Assembly: GCF_001038505.1 (NCBI RefSeq)
Contig: NZ_LDPY01000001.1
Location: 1,240,001-1,304,000 of the forward strand
Length of the DNA: 64,000 nucleotides
Direction: 5' to 3'
DNA from: Puniceibacterium sp. IMCC21224
GTDB taxonomy: Bacteria; Pseudomonadota; Alphaproteobacteria; Rhodobacterales; Rhodobacteraceae
Below, in pieces: positions 37,326 to 46,696 of this stretch (its first letter is position 1; every line of letters begins with the position of its first letter). The position numbers and the translations under genes are program-made. Below the pieces are notes generated by a model. The model saw only the letters and a program-made list of their open reading frames with translations, was not told the DNA's origin and ran no database searches.

Positions 37326-38165
37326 TCAGGTTTTACCGCCGGGGATGAGGGCGGCCCCCAAGAGGGGGTCTGACGGATTGCGTTCGGATGATCGGCCGCC
37401 GCGTCCACCCGGAGGTGGGCCGGGCGGGCGAGCACCCGTCATACCAGTAGATGATCGTGCCATCGGGGCGACGCCGACGACCAGCGCCGCGACATAGCGA
37501 TCAGCCTGTTCGGCAATCGCAGCAAAGGCACCATACCCCGCCTGTTGTGCGATGGAATCCGATGTGTTGACGGTATCGCGCGCACTGCCCCGACCGCCGT
37601 ATTCTGCTACAGTGTCGTAAATGTATTGGCTCAGCGCGTCGGGTAGGAAAATCTGACTGGTCAGAATCGTCTCTGTATCCAGAAACACCTTGTAATGCAG
37701 ATGTGTGGTTCGCCCCTTGTACCAGCCGGGATAGATCGTCTGAAACGTCACCAGTCCGGATGCGTCGGTCATCTGAGTGCCGCGCAAAAATGTCTTTGTA
37801 CTGGTGTCGGCCAATGTGTCGCTGCCCTGATTGGCAAAGCCGGAATAATTTCCGGCGGCGTCGCAATGCCAGATATCGACGCGCGCCCCCTCAATCGGGA
37901 CACAATCGGCGCTGACGACCTGTATCTTCATGTCGAGCGGGACGCCGGGCAGATCTTCGGTGATATCAGCGCGGACCAGCTTGGGGTCGATATAGTAGGG
38001 GCCTTCGGTCACTTCGGTCTGCACCATGCAGACATTGGCCGTCAACAGGCCCGCGGCCTGCGCTGCGTCTTGTGCCCGGGCAGCTGAGGCCAAGCCCACT
38101 GCCGGGCTGACAGCCAACGCCTGAAGCAGGCGGCGGCGGGTGGTGCGGGGGGGTACATTGTCCAT
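37326..38165 (-). CDS. Exported intradiol ring-cleavage dioxygenase-like protein
   Basis: 279 residues from the ATG with AGGAC upstream; a longer frame to 38258 is less likely. The N-terminus RTTRRRLLQALAVSPAVGLA is a Tat-type signal. TEGPYYID and YPGWYKGRTTHLHYKV carry the Tyr and His residues that bind non-haem iron in intradiol dioxygenases. Relatives cleave catechol-like rings; exported members are poorly known. The C-terminus is rich in Pro, Gly and Arg (GPPPGGRGGR), which is unusual and may be disordered. Divergent from sdhC. Confidence 0.75.
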   Translation of the reverse strand: MDNVPPRTTRRRLLQALAVSPAVGLASAARAQDAAQAAGLLTANVCMVQTEVTEGPYYIDPKLVRADITEDLPGVPLDMKIQVVSADCVPIEGARVDIWHCDAAGNYSGFANQGSDTLADTSTKTFLRGTQMTDASGLVTFQTIYPGWYKGRTTHLHYKVFLDTETILTSQIFLPDALSQYIYDTVAEYGGRGSARDTVNTSDSIAQQAGYGAFAAIAEQADRYVAALVVGVAPMARSSTGMTGARPPGPPPGGRGGRSSERNPSDPLLGAALIPGGKT

Positions 38166-38303
38166 GGCGTGTCCTTTGGTGTTTCCCATTTTACGCATCA
38201 GCGGCGCATTCCCGTCGCCGTCTTGGCGAATTGACCAACACACGGCGAAAAGAATCACCTTTTCGCCGTTCGGCTAGATGCACAAACTGAGGTCGTGGTT
38301 TTT

Positions 38304-38333
38304 TGTGATCACACGTTGCGACGCGTGATCACA
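38304..38333. promoter_or_regulatory. Paired TGTGATCACA-type operator upstream of sdhC
   Basis: TGTGATCACA (38304-38313) and CGTGATCACA (38324-38333) are separated by 10 bases, 20 bp centre to centre, and followed by an A run. The layout copies the sucC site, even in the CGTT just inside the first box. The nearer edge is 115 bp before the sdhC start codon. It also lies 138 bases upstream of the divergent dioxygenase gene. Confidence 0.75.
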
Positions 38334-38448
38334 AAAACTTCGCATTTGCAGCATTATTGAAAAAAACCATGCTTCCGCGTTGCCAGATCCCGTGACAGGG
38401 GTAAAAAAAGGTTTAGAACCGTTCTCAAGGGAACCGAAAGGACGCACA

Positions 38449-38832
38449 ATGGCCGACGTGAACCGGGGCAATCGCCCGCTCTCTCCACATCTGCAGATCT
38501 ATCGCCCGCAGCTAACATCGATGACGTCGATCCTGACACGGATCACTGGCAACGCGCTGATCGTGGGAATGCTGCTGTGTGTGTGGTGGTTGCTGGCTGC
38601 CGCGACCGGCCCCGATTATTTCGCAGTTGCGGATGCTGTCGTGAACGGATGGTTCGGCAATCTGGTGATGTTCCTGTCGCTCTGGGCGTTGTGGTATCAC
38701 ACGCTGGCCGGCGTGCGGCACCTGATCTGGGATCAGGCTGTCGGGCTCGACCTCGATACCGCCGAAAAACTTGGCTACGCGGTGATCGGCGGATCTGTGA
38801 TCCTGACCATCCTCACCGTCTTTATCATCTGA
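38449..38832 (+). CDS. sdhC: Succinate dehydrogenase cytochrome b556 subunit
   Basis: 127 residues from the ATG with AAAGGAC upstream. RPLSPHLQIYRPQLTSMTSI is the quinone-site N-terminus of SdhC. WYHTLAGVRHLIWDQ carries the haem-ligand histidine. Three membrane segments. It anchors the complex in the membrane and hands electrons to quinone. Confidence 0.95.
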   Translation: MADVNRGNRPLSPHLQIYRPQLTSMTSILTRITGNALIVGMLLCVWWLLAAATGPDYFAVADAVVNGWFGNLVMFLSLWALWYHTLAGVRHLIWDQAVGLDLDTAEKLGYAVIGGSVILTILTVFII

Positions 38833-38842
38833 GGAACGCATC

Positions 38843-39214
38843 ATGGCTTATCTGACCGACCGCAAACGTGCCGTAGGCTGGGGCTCCGCGAAATCCGGCA
38901 CCCAGCACCATTGGTTCATGACCGTGTCCGCGGTGGCGCTGCTGATCCTGATCCCGCTGTTCGTCTTTACCTTTGGCAGCATCCTTGGCGGCACCTACGA
39001 AGAGGTGACGGCCTATTTCGCACGGCCCTTCCCGGCAATTGTTGCGGCGCTGACCATTCTTGTGTCGTTCAAGCACTTCAACAGCGGCTTTCAGACGCTG
39101 ATCGAAGATTACGTCCACGGGCCGATGGAAAAGGTCTGCATCATCGGCATGACCTGCCTGTCTTATGGCGCCGCGGCGACGGGCCTCTTTGCCATCGCCA
39201 AGCTGGCACTTTGA
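38843..39214 (+). CDS. sdhD: Succinate dehydrogenase membrane anchor subunit
   Basis: 123 residues with three membrane helices. [20 protein letters not shown] at the N-terminus and [16 protein letters not shown], with a candidate haem ligand, are typical of the alphaproteobacterial SdhD. It starts 10 bases after sdhC and precedes sdhA by 16 bases. Confidence 0.93.
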   Translation: MAYLTDRKRAVGWGSAKSGTQHHWFMTVSAVALLILIPLFVFTFGSILGGTYEEVTAYFARPFPAIVAALTILVSFKHFNSGFQTLIEDYVHGPMEKVCIIGMTCLSYGAAATGLFAIAKLAL

Positions 39215-39230
39215 AATACCGGAGCTGACT

Positions 39231-41033
39231 ATGGCTGAATATACCTACGAGACGCATGAATATGACGTCGTGGTTGTGGGGGCTGGCGGCGCTGGTCTGC
39301 GCGCCACGCTCGGCATGGCCGAGCAGGGGCTGCGTACTGCCTGCGTGACCAAGGTGTTCCCGACACGGTCGCACACCGTCGCGGCACAGGGCGGCATTGC
39401 CGCGTCGCTGTCCAATATGGGCCCCGATCACTGGCAGTGGCACATGTACGACACCGTCAAAGGGTCGGACTGGCTGGGCGATACTGATGCGATGGAGTAC
39501 CTCGCCCGTGAGGCGCCCAAGGCGGTTTACGAGCTTGAGCATTACGGCGTGCCGTTTTCGCGCACCGAAGAGGGCAAGATTTATCAGCGTCCCTTTGGCG
39601 GTCACACCACCGAGTTCGGTGAAGGCCCGGCGGTGCAGCGCACCTGTGCTGCCGCCGACCGGACCGGCCACGCGATCCTGCATACGTTGTATGGTCAGTC
39701 GCTCAAGAACAATGCCGAATTCTACATCGAATATTTCGCCATCGACCTGATCATGACCGACGGTGTCTGCACAGGCGTGGTCTGCTGGAAGCTTGATGAC
39801 GGCACGATGCATGTATTCAACGCCAAGACGGTTGTGCTGGCAACGGGTGGCTATGGCCGCGCGTATTTCAGTGCGACCTCGGCCCACACCTGCACCGGCG
39901 ACGGTGGTGGCATGGTGGCGCGGGCTGGTCTGCCGCTTCAGGATATGGAGTTTGTGCAGTTTCACCCGACCGGCATTTACGGCGCCGGCTGCCTGATTAC
40001 TGAGGGCGCGCGGGGCGAGGGTGGGTATCTCACCAATTCCGAAGGCGAACGGTTCATGGAGCGCTATGCGCCCAACTACAAGGATCTCGCGCCCCGCGAT
40101 TATGTCTCGCGTTGCATGACGTTGGAGATCCGCGAAGGTCGCGGCGTCGGTAAGGACGGGGATCACATCCACCTGAACCTGTCGCATTTGCCCAAAGAGG
40201 CGCTACAACTGCGGCTGCCGGGAATTTCCGAATCCGCACGGGTTTTTGCCGGTGTGGACGTGACCAAAGAACCGATCCCGGTGATCCCGACCGTACATTA
40301 CAACATGGGTGGCATCCCGACCAACTACTGGGGTGAGGTGCTGAACCCCACCGCTGACGATGCCAACGCAGTGGTGCCGGGCTTGATGGCAGTGGGCGAG
40401 GCGGGCTGCGCGAGCGTGCATGGGGCGAACCGCCTTGGGTCCAACTCACTTATCGACCTTGTGGTCTTTGGCCGGGCGGCTGCGATCCGTGCTGGCAAGG
40501 TAGTGGACCGGGACGCGCCCGTGCCTTCGACCAACGTGGCTTCGGTCGAAAAAGCATTCGACCGGTTTGACGGCTTGCGCCATGCCAGCGGGTCAATCGG
40601 TACCGCCGAACTGCGGCTGGAAATGCAAAAGACCATGCAGCGCGACGCCGCCGTGTTCCGCGAATCCGAGACGCTGTCGCACGGGGTAAAGGAAATGACC
40701 GCCATCGCCGGCAAGATGGGCGATATCAAGGTCACTGACCGCAGTCTGGTCTGGAACTCGGACCTGATGGAGACGCTGGAGCTGACCAACCTGATGCCCA
40801 ACGCTCTGGCCACCATCGTCGGTGCCGAAGCGCGCAAAGAAAGTCGTGGTGCCCATGCGCACGAGGATCACGCCACCCGCGATGACGAAAACTGGCGCGT
40901 CCATACCATCAGCCGGGTCGACGGGCCCAATGTCACGCTGTCGCACAGGCCCGTCGTCACCGATCCGCTGACCACCGAGGCCGAAGGCGGCATCGCGCTC
41001 AACAGGATCGCGCCCAAAGAGCGGACGTTCTGA
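39231..41033 (+). CDS. sdhA: Succinate dehydrogenase flavoprotein subunit
   Basis: 600 residues from the ATG with GGAG upstream; the frame opens at 39165. [20 protein letters not shown] binds [14 protein letters not shown] carries the histidine bound to the flavin, and [10 protein letters not shown] and [17 protein letters not shown] are the catalytic and FAD signatures. It oxidises succinate to fumarate. Its stop overlaps the ATG of the next gene (TGATG). Confidence 0.98.
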   Translation: MAEYTYETHEYDVVVVGAGGAGLRATLGMAEQGLRTACVTKVFPTRSHTVAAQGGIAASLSNMGPDHWQWHMYDTVKGSDWLGDTDAMEYLAREAPKAVYELEHYGVPFSRTEEGKIYQRPFGGHTTEFGEGPAVQRTCAAADRTGHAILHTLYGQSLKNNAEFYIEYFAIDLIMTDGVCTGVVCWKLDDGTMHVFNAKTVVLATGGYGRAYFSATSAHTCTGDGGGMVARAGLPLQDMEFVQFHPTGIYGAGCLITEGARGEGGYLTNSEGERFMERYAPNYKDLAPRDYVSRCMTLEIREGRGVGKDGDHIHLNLSHLPKEALQLRLPGISESARVFAGVDVTKEPIPVIPTVHYNMGGIPTNYWGEVLNPTADDANAVVPGLMAVGEAGCASVHGANRLGSNSLIDLVVFGRAAAIRAGKVVDRDAPVPSTNVASVEKAFDRFDGLRHASGSIGTAELRLEMQKTMQRDAAVFRESETLSHGVKEMTAIAGKMGDIKVTDRSLVWNSDLMETLELTNLMPNALATIVGAEARKESRGAHAHEDHATRDDENWRVHTISRVDGPNVTLSHRPVVTDPLTTEAEGGIALNRIAPKERTF

Positions 41034-41449
41034 TGCGCCGGGTGATGTCATCCGCTATCGTCGTGGCGGTTGCACTGTCGGGGGGCGCTGCTTTGGCGCA
41101 ATCCGACTACGATGTCGCCTCGATCAGTCAACAGCGGGCGATGCTGGTTCAGTGTCAAAAGGACCTTGGCTATGGTGCTGCCGGGCTGACCATCGGAACC
41201 GATTTTGGATCGGGGGCGAAAAGGTCGGTTCAACGGCTTCGCGTCGTGCCGAACGCCCAGATCAGCCCGGCGGCGGCGTCTGAGATCAACCAATGCGCCG
41301 AATCGTCGGTGATCGGCACCAGCTATGGCCAACCCGCCCCAAAAGTGCGGCGCAAGGTGCCCATGGTCACGGTGGACCTTGTTGGCTGCACCCCCGATGC
41401 GCCAGCGCTTTATCGAGGGACGCTGTATTGCAACCGCAACAAATATTGA
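41033..41449 (+). CDS. Secreted protein of unknown function inside the sdh operon
   Basis: 138 residues. The N-terminus SSAIVVAVALSGGAALAQSD is a signal peptide. The mature protein has four cysteines (LVQCQKDLG, INQCAESS, LVGCTPDA, LYCNRN) that could form two disulfides. Translation is coupled to sdhA by a shared TGATG, so it is surely co-expressed with succinate dehydrogenase. I do not recognise the family. It lies between sdhA and sdhB, where no accessory gene is normally expected. Confidence 0.68.
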   Translation: MRRVMSSAIVVAVALSGGAALAQSDYDVASISQQRAMLVQCQKDLGYGAAGLTIGTDFGSGAKRSVQRLRVVPNAQISPAAASEINQCAESSVIGTSYGQPAPKVRRKVPMVTVDLVGCTPDAPALYRGTLYCNRNKY

Positions 41450-41766
41450 CCTTGCAGCGCGGCATATCGGTGCTTGCGATACTGGCGCTTGTCGGCTGTA
41501 CCGCGCAGTCTCAGGATCAGATCGCGCGCAATGCGGCACGGTCGTCCGTCAGCCGCGTGCTGGCTGAACGGTTCCCCGGTGTGCCGCTGCAACCGGCGGC
41601 TGATTGCGTGATCGACAATGCCAATGCCACGCAGATTCTTGCGCTGGCGGCTGATTCCGTGACCGGACCCAGCCAGAACACCGTCGAGATCGTGACCAAC
41701 ATCGTCTCGCAACCCGAGACCCTGACTTGCCTTGCAGCCGAAGGGCTGCCGGCGCTTTTGCGATAG
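41428..41766 (+). CDS. Probable lipoprotein inside the sdh operon
   Basis: 112 residues from a TTG start (41428) with GAGGGA 7 bases upstream; this start is chosen because the resulting N-terminus has a lipobox (VLAILALVGC). The frame is open to 41293, but that part is over the previous gene. Beyond the lipobox, ARNAARSSVSRVLAERFPGV and the C-terminus are helical and of unknown family. It overlaps the secreted protein gene and ends 9 bases before sdhB. Confidence 0.6.
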   Translation: MQPQQILTLQRGISVLAILALVGCTAQSQDQIARNAARSSVSRVLAERFPGVPLQPAADCVIDNANATQILALAADSVTGPSQNTVEIVTNIVSQPETLTCLAAEGLPALLR

Positions 41767-41775
41767 GAGAGAGAC

Positions 41776-42555
41776 ATGGTACAACTGACGCTCCCCAAGA
41801 ATTCCCGGGTTCAGACCGGCAAGACCTGGCCAAAGCCCGCAGGCGCGACAAACGTCCGCAAGTTCAAAATTTACCGCTGGAACCCGGACGACGGTAAAAA
41901 CCCGCAGGTCGACAGCTATTTTGTGGATCTGGACACTTGCGGGCCGATGATCCTGGACGCACTGATCAAGATCAAGACTGAGATTGATCCAACCCTGACC
42001 TTCCGCCGGTCCTGCCGCGAAGGGATCTGTGGCTCTTGTGCCATGAACATCGGTGGGATCAACACGCTTGCCTGCATCTACGGTATGGACGAGGTCAAAG
42101 GCGACATCGCGATCTATCCGCTGCCGCATATGCCAGTGATCAAGGATCTGATTCCTGATCTCACGCATTTCTATGCCCAGCACGCCTCTATCATGCCGTG
42201 GTTGGAAACCAAGACCAACCGCCCCGCCAAGGAGTGGAAGCAGTCGATTGAAAGCCGTGAAAAGCTGGACGGATTGTATGAATGTGTGATGTGCGCCTGC
42301 TGCTCGACTTCGTGCCCGAGCTACTGGTGGAACGGCGACCGTTACCTCGGGCCGGCAGCGCTGTTGCACGCCTACCGCTGGATCATCGACAGCCGCGATG
42401 AGGCAACGGGAGAGCGTCTGGACGAGCTGGAAGATCCGTTCAAACTCTATCGCTGCCACACGATCATGAACTGCGCAAAAACCTGCCCCAAGGGACTGAA
42501 TCCTGCGCTTGCCATTGCCGAAATCAAAAAGCTGATGGTGGAACGTACCGTCTGA
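41776..42555 (+). CDS. sdhB: Succinate dehydrogenase iron-sulfur subunit
   Basis: 259 residues. The [2Fe-2S] cysteines are in [16 protein letters not shown], the [4Fe-4S] cysteines in [16 protein letters not shown], and the [3Fe-4S] in [15 protein letters not shown]. It passes electrons from SdhA to the quinone site. It begins 9 bases after the lipoprotein stop and completes the sdhCDAB set. Confidence 0.98.
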   Translation: MVQLTLPKNSRVQTGKTWPKPAGATNVRKFKIYRWNPDDGKNPQVDSYFVDLDTCGPMILDALIKIKTEIDPTLTFRRSCREGICGSCAMNIGGINTLACIYGMDEVKGDIAIYPLPHMPVIKDLIPDLTHFYAQHASIMPWLETKTNRPAKEWKQSIESREKLDGLYECVMCACCSTSCPSYWWNGDRYLGPAALLHAYRWIIDSRDEATGERLDELEDPFKLYRCHTIMNCAKTCPKGLNPALAIAEIKKLMVERTV

Positions 42556-42591
42556 CCAGTTCTCTGGGATCTTGCGCCAAAGGGCGTATGG

Positions 42592-42635
42592 TATCGTGGA
42601 AAAAGGCTAACCTTTTTGGTGCCTTTTCCACGATA
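42592..42635 (+). terminator. Nested double hairpin after sdhB
   Basis: TATCGTGGAAAAAGGC pairs over 15 bases with GCCTTTTCCACGATA, with one bulged A. Inside the loop AAAAAGG can instead pair with CCTTTTT around CTAA, giving a second, mutually exclusive hairpin. The inner one has a T run as in a normal terminator. It starts 37 bases after the sdhB stop. Confidence 0.65.
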
Positions 42636-42904
42636 TACCTGCAGATCACTGATCAGCTTACTCTCGGCTGCGGTTGGGCTCATCCGTCCGAGGCGCATTC
42701 AGTAGCGAAGCTCGCGCGACTGTAGATTTCCGAGGGCGGCTCTGGGCGGAATCCGCGCCTCACCAGATGTGATGACTGAACAACCGGCCTCCTCGGTCAG
42801 CCGGATCTGGGAACTCAGCCAGCGTCCAGACCCGCGAGCGTGGCAGATCAGTCGTGCAAACAGGCTTTTGTACTGCCAATCCGGCGCATCCTGTAAGCAG
42901 ATAC
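42636..42904. other. No gene recognised
   Basis: No reading frame here has a convincing start or family. On the minus strand the text continues past the transposase remnant without matching it. It is probably decayed insertion DNA or its target. Confidence 0.4.
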
Positions 42905-43121
42905 CAAATCAAGGACTGCGCGCCGATGTCGTCGCTGATCTGGCCAGCAGCCACGAACAGGTTGAACGGGCGTCCCTGGCCGTCGCACACCGCGTGCGGC
43001 TATGTGTTCATGCCGCTCTTCGCCCGATCAATCAGGTGGCAACGCCCTCTTATTCACGCCCATGCTGGTCGCCGTGCGGAGTGCTTGCAATTCGGCTGCG
43101 GCCATTGCCCGGCAGTCGATT
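42905..43121 (-). pseudogene. IS5-family (IS427-like) transposase remnant
   Basis: Read on the minus strand, one frame gives LQALRTATSMGVNKRA and then, after a frame change, LIDRAKSGMNT, an in-frame TAG at 43002-43000, and HAVCDGQGRPFNLFVAAGQ followed by ISDDIGAQSL. This matches the order in IS427-type transposases (HRTA-SLG-KK, then GRTKGGMNTKLHAVCD-GRP, then TAGQ-SDY-GA). Only about 70 codons are left, with at least one frameshift and one stop, so it is not functional. No terminal repeats were found. Confidence 0.7.
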
Positions 43122-43512
43122 GCGGGCAATCAATGGGAAGGGATCTGCCCGTCTTTTCCTCGCCGCGTCAGCTGGCCAATCCAATCCTGCTCCGGAAAGG
43201 ACACCTGTCCCGGTCCATCACTTGTCCAAGGGCTTGTGGGGGGAGCCAGACACACCATCGCGCGCCATACAATCCGAAAAGGTCGCTCAAATCACCGCTC
43301 GATTTTCGATCGATGCTTCACGCCGCACGGCTGAAATCAATGCGCCCGAGCCTGGTAGAGCGGAAAACGTCTTCGACAAAAGCAGGACCATTTCAGGTTG
43401 ATTTCGATATCTGGATTTGCGGCGCCGTTAGAATTTCGTTGAAATCAGTACAGCTTGCGTGTTTGTGCTCTGGGTGGGCCGTGTGCGCCCAAAAACGCGG
43501 ATTGGGTGACAG
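43122..43512. other. No gene recognised
   Basis: About 390 bases before nadD contain no convincing coding frame or RNA. Open frames here are short and have no family resemblance. Part of it may be former insertion DNA. The last stretch must carry the nadD promoter. Confidence 0.4.
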
Positions 43513-44133
43513 GTGGTTTCAGAGATTCATAAGACCGGATTGTCGCTGCGTGCGGGGCAATGCGTGGGCCTGTTGGGTGGCAGCTTTGATCCGCCACATC
43601 AGGGTCACGTATTAATCACCCGTGAGGCGCTGCGTCGGTTCGGCCTTGATCGCGTGGTCTGGCTGGTCAGCCCAGGAAATCCGCTCAAGTCGCAAGGTCC
43701 GGCGCCATTGCCGAGCCGGATGACCGCCGCGCGCGCAATCATACAGCACCCGAGGGTCATAATCAGCGATGCCGAGGCAAGGCTTGGCACGCGCTATACT
43801 GCCGCCACGTTGCGCGCGTTGCAGGCGGCACATCCTGGGGTGCATTTTGTCTGGCTGATGGGCGCTGACAATCTGGCGCAGTTTCACCGCTGGGATCAGT
43901 GGCGCGACATACTGCGCAGCGTGCCGGTCGGGGTCATGGCGCGGCCCGGAGATCGAATATCGGCACGGATGTCACCTGCGGCGCGGCAGTTCCGGGCATA
44001 TACACTGTCGTCGCGGGCCGCGCGGCTGTTGCCTAGGGCGGCACCACCGGCCTGGTGTTTCGTCAATGTTCCGATGAGCAACCTCAGCTCAAGTGCGATT
44101 CGGGCCAAAGGAAACATTGGCCCTGTTAGTTGA
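43513..44133 (+). CDS. nadD: Nicotinate-nucleotide adenylyltransferase
   Basis: 206 residues from a GTG with GGTGACAG just upstream. [20 protein letters not shown] is the nucleotidyltransferase motif with HxGH, and [12 protein letters not shown] is the C-terminal ISSTxIR motif. It adenylates nicotinate mononucleotide in NAD synthesis. In many bacteria it lies with obgE, proA and rsfS; here its upstream neighbour is insertion debris and no rsfS follows. Confidence 0.92.
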   Translation: MVSEIHKTGLSLRAGQCVGLLGGSFDPPHQGHVLITREALRRFGLDRVVWLVSPGNPLKSQGPAPLPSRMTAARAIIQHPRVIISDAEARLGTRYTAATLRALQAAHPGVHFVWLMGADNLAQFHRWDQWRDILRSVPVGVMARPGDRISARMSPAARQFRAYTLSSRAARLLPRAAPPAWCFVNVPMSNLSSSAIRAKGNIGPVS

Positions 44134-44391
44134 AGGCCTACGGTCGATTTGAGGCGCAATCGCGATAACCATTCGCAGAAGATGACGAAATCTTGTGCGC
44201 GGAAACCATCCAAAACCTTCGTGCAAAAGCAACGAGCCCTACTGCGCCGCAGTCAATGCCTTGGGCCCAATAAGAAACGCATATGCGCTGTGTTCGACGC
44301 TCAGATTTGCCCGTTGGATACACGATGATTTCAGATGCAATGCGCCTGAACGCGCTTGTCGGAACACCCGAATTGGGGATAGAAACGCGCC
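44134..44391. other. 258-base gap between nadD and dacB
   Basis: No gene, tRNA or strong hairpin recognised. The frames that cross it have no family resemblance. It should hold the dacB promoter. Confidence 0.4.
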
Positions 44392-45891
44392 ATGATGACA
44401 CGCTATACCCGACGCAGTTTTATCACTGCGATAACGTCGGTGGCCGCATCTGCGGCGCTGCCTGCGCTGGCCAATGCACCACTTACGTCGTTGCGTCCGG
44501 CGGCGCGCGGCGAAGGTTTCCTGCAACGAACCGTCATCCCGGTCGAAACTTTGGTGAGCAAGGCGCGTTTAGACGGCGCTGTCGGATTTGCCGTGGCGGA
44601 CGTGGCAACGGGACGAACCCTGGAGGATCTGAGTGGCGACCGGGGGTTGCCACCTGCCAGCGTGGCCAAGGCGCTAACAGCGTCATATGCGCTGGAAACA
44701 CTGGGGACGGAGCACAAGTTTGTGACCGAAGTCGTGGCGGTCGGCGGTGTGGTTGATGGGGTGGTCCAAGGCGATCTGGTACTGGCGGGAGGTGGTGATC
44801 CAACGCTGGACACTGATGGCTTATCGCGGTTGGCGGCGGGTCTGAAAGAGGCCGGGATCCGCGAAGTGCGCGGCGATTTTCGGGTTTGGGGCGGACTGCT
44901 GCCATATACTCCGACCATCGACGCCGAACAGCCGGACCATGTCGGATATAGCCCGGCGGTATCTGGCCTGAGTCTGAACTACAATCGGGTGCATTTCGAA
45001 TGGCGGCGCGGCAGCAACGGCTATGCGGTTAGCATGGATGCAAGATCTGCGACCTATCGGCCTGACGTGACCATGGCGCGCATGCAGATCGTTGAGCGCA
45101 AGGCGCCACTCTATACCTACAAGGATTTTGGTGGGCGCGACGATTGGACAGTCGCCAAGGGCGCGTTGGGCAAGGGTGGCGCACGATGGTTGCCAGTGCG
45201 TCAGCCTGAACTTTATGCGGGGCAGGTGTTTCAAACCTTTGCTGGATCGCATGGCATCAAGCTGGGCGCGCCGAAAAAGACCGCGACCCGGCCGGACGGG
45301 GACGTCGTGGCGCAGCTTGACAGCGCGCCGCTGCGGATCATCTTGCGGGATATGCTGAAATGGTCAACCAACCTGACCGCGGAAATGGTCGGTATGGCGA
45401 CCACGTTGAAACGCCTGGGCAGTGTCGCGTCGCTGCGAGAGTCAGCGCAGGCGATGAATGATTGGGCGCACGACACGATGGGTTTGCAGCATGTGGCGCT
45501 GGTGGATCATTCCGGGCTGGGCGATGACAGCCGTGTTGCGGCCTCGGACATGATGGCCGCGCTGATAGATGTTCGCAAACGACTGGACCTTAAGCCTTTG
45601 CTCAAGTCGTTTGCGCTGCGCGACGCCAACCGCAAGGTGGTCTCGGACCACCCGCTCAAGGTACAGGCCAAAACCGGGACGTTGAATTTTGTCAGTGGAT
45701 TGGCCGGGTTCGTTGATCTACCTGATGGGACGGAATTGGCTTTCGCCATTTTTGCGGCAGACATGCCTCGTCGCGACACGCTGACCCGCGCACAGCGGGA
45801 ACGGCCCGAAGGTGCTTCGGCGTGGAACAGCCGGGCCAAAACATTGCAGCAGGGACTGATTGAGCGTTGGGGAACGCTCTACCATGGCTGA
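44392..45891 (+). CDS. dacB: D-alanyl-D-alanine carboxypeptidase/endopeptidase (PBP4, DacB family)
   Basis: 499 residues. The N-terminus YTRRSFITAITSVAASAAL is a Tat-type signal (RRSF). The three penicillin-binding motifs are SVAK (in LPPASVAKALTASYAL), STN (in KWSTNLTAEMVG) and KTG (in QAKTGTLNFVSGLAG). It trims or cleaves peptidoglycan cross-links in the periplasm. The large insert between SVAK and STN is typical of PBP4. Confidence 0.93.
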   Translation: MMTRYTRRSFITAITSVAASAALPALANAPLTSLRPAARGEGFLQRTVIPVETLVSKARLDGAVGFAVADVATGRTLEDLSGDRGLPPASVAKALTASYALETLGTEHKFVTEVVAVGGVVDGVVQGDLVLAGGGDPTLDTDGLSRLAAGLKEAGIREVRGDFRVWGGLLPYTPTIDAEQPDHVGYSPAVSGLSLNYNRVHFEWRRGSNGYAVSMDARSATYRPDVTMARMQIVERKAPLYTYKDFGGRDDWTVAKGALGKGGARWLPVRQPELYAGQVFQTFAGSHGIKLGAPKKTATRPDGDVVAQLDSAPLRIILRDMLKWSTNLTAEMVGMATTLKRLGSVASLRESAQAMNDWAHDTMGLQHVALVDHSGLGDDSRVAASDMMAALIDVRKRLDLKPLLKSFALRDANRKVVSDHPLKVQAKTGTLNFVSGLAGFVDLPDGTELAFAIFAADMPRRDTLTRAQRERPEGASAWNSRAKTLQQGLIERWGTLYHG

Positions 45892-45946
45892 GGTGCCGAG
45901 CTTAGCGCGCCCCCTTATCGGCGTCCGCTCGGCCAAGTGCGCCAAA

Positions 45947-46018
45947 CTATACGGCACCGAGAATGGGCAACAGGCAGAGCAACAGGGCAGCCGCAATTGT
46001 ATATGTGAAACGGTTCAT
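45947..46018 (-). CDS. Candidate 23-residue membrane peptide
   Basis: Reads MNRFTYTIAAALLLCLLPI then LGAV and stop. GGAGACAATT stands right before the ATG at good spacing, and the peptide is one hydrophobic helix after a polar start. This looks like a real small membrane protein, but shortness means it could arise by chance. Divergent from nothing; it lies between the convergent dacB and TerB genes. Confidence 0.5.
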   Translation of the reverse strand: MNRFTYTIAAALLLCLLPILGAV

Positions 46019-46141
46019 AATTGTCTCCGAAAAAAAGCGTAAAAATCGTTCAGGCGAAAATTGCCTGATCTCTAAATAGCATAGCACAAGGGTCTTTGTC
46101 AGTAGGGGAAACCCGACCTGATCGGCGCGGGAAGGATGGTA

Positions 46142-46567
46142 TCAGGCGCGCAGATGGCGAACGCGGGCGCTGCGCTCGATAGCGGCAGCATGCAGGCGGT
46201 CGAGGTCCAGCTCGTAACGGATTTCCTCGAGCAGGCGCAATTCGCTGTCGTCCAGCATGCCATCGGCAGCCGCCACATCGCAGGCCAGCGCATAGGCGGT
46301 TTCAAACAGCCGTTCGGGTAGATTGTCGCGGATCAGGCCAAAGAGCGCGTCAAGCCCGTCTTCTTGTTCGAGCAGGTCGAACACCATCTGCGCCATGATG
46401 CTCATGCGGTCCCCGTCATAGCCGACGAAAATCGGCAGATGGTCGACGACAGACTGGATGACGATCAATTCGACTGTGCGCATCTCTTCGTCTGAGGCCG
46501 AGACGGCGATCATCAGCGCAACGAGGCAGTCCTGCGGGCTCATCGGGTGTTCGAACTGATCGGGCAA
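46142..46567 (-). CDS. TerB-like protein
   Basis: 141 residues from a TTG with AAAGG upstream; ATG at 46543 (MSPQDCLVAL) is the alternative. All-helical, with LVALMIAVSASDEEMRTVEL and ACDVAAADGMLDDSELRLLE, the repeated acidic A-x-DG-x-D/E pattern of TerB domains. TerB is named for tellurite resistance, but single-domain members are common and probably bind metal at the membrane. No other ter genes are near. Confidence 0.75.
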   Translation of the reverse strand: MPDQFEHPMSPQDCLVALMIAVSASDEEMRTVELIVIQSVVDHLPIFVGYDGDRMSIMAQMVFDLLEQEDGLDALFGLIRDNLPERLFETAYALACDVAAADGMLDDSELRLLEEIRYELDLDRLHAAAIERSARVRHLRA

Positions 46568-46696
46568 GGGCGTGCCTTTCTATGGCTGATGCATCTGATT
46601 TCGCTGCCGCAGAGAATATTGACCCTGCCGCGTCGCCACAATAGGTAGCGGTCGCACAACGTCCGCGCAATGCTGCGCGAAAAAGGAGTACCCGGA

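Noticed and set aside
42854..43615. 253-codon plus-strand frame in the gap before nadD
   Set aside because: It crosses the transposase remnant on the opposite strand and runs into nadD; no family text, no ribosome site.
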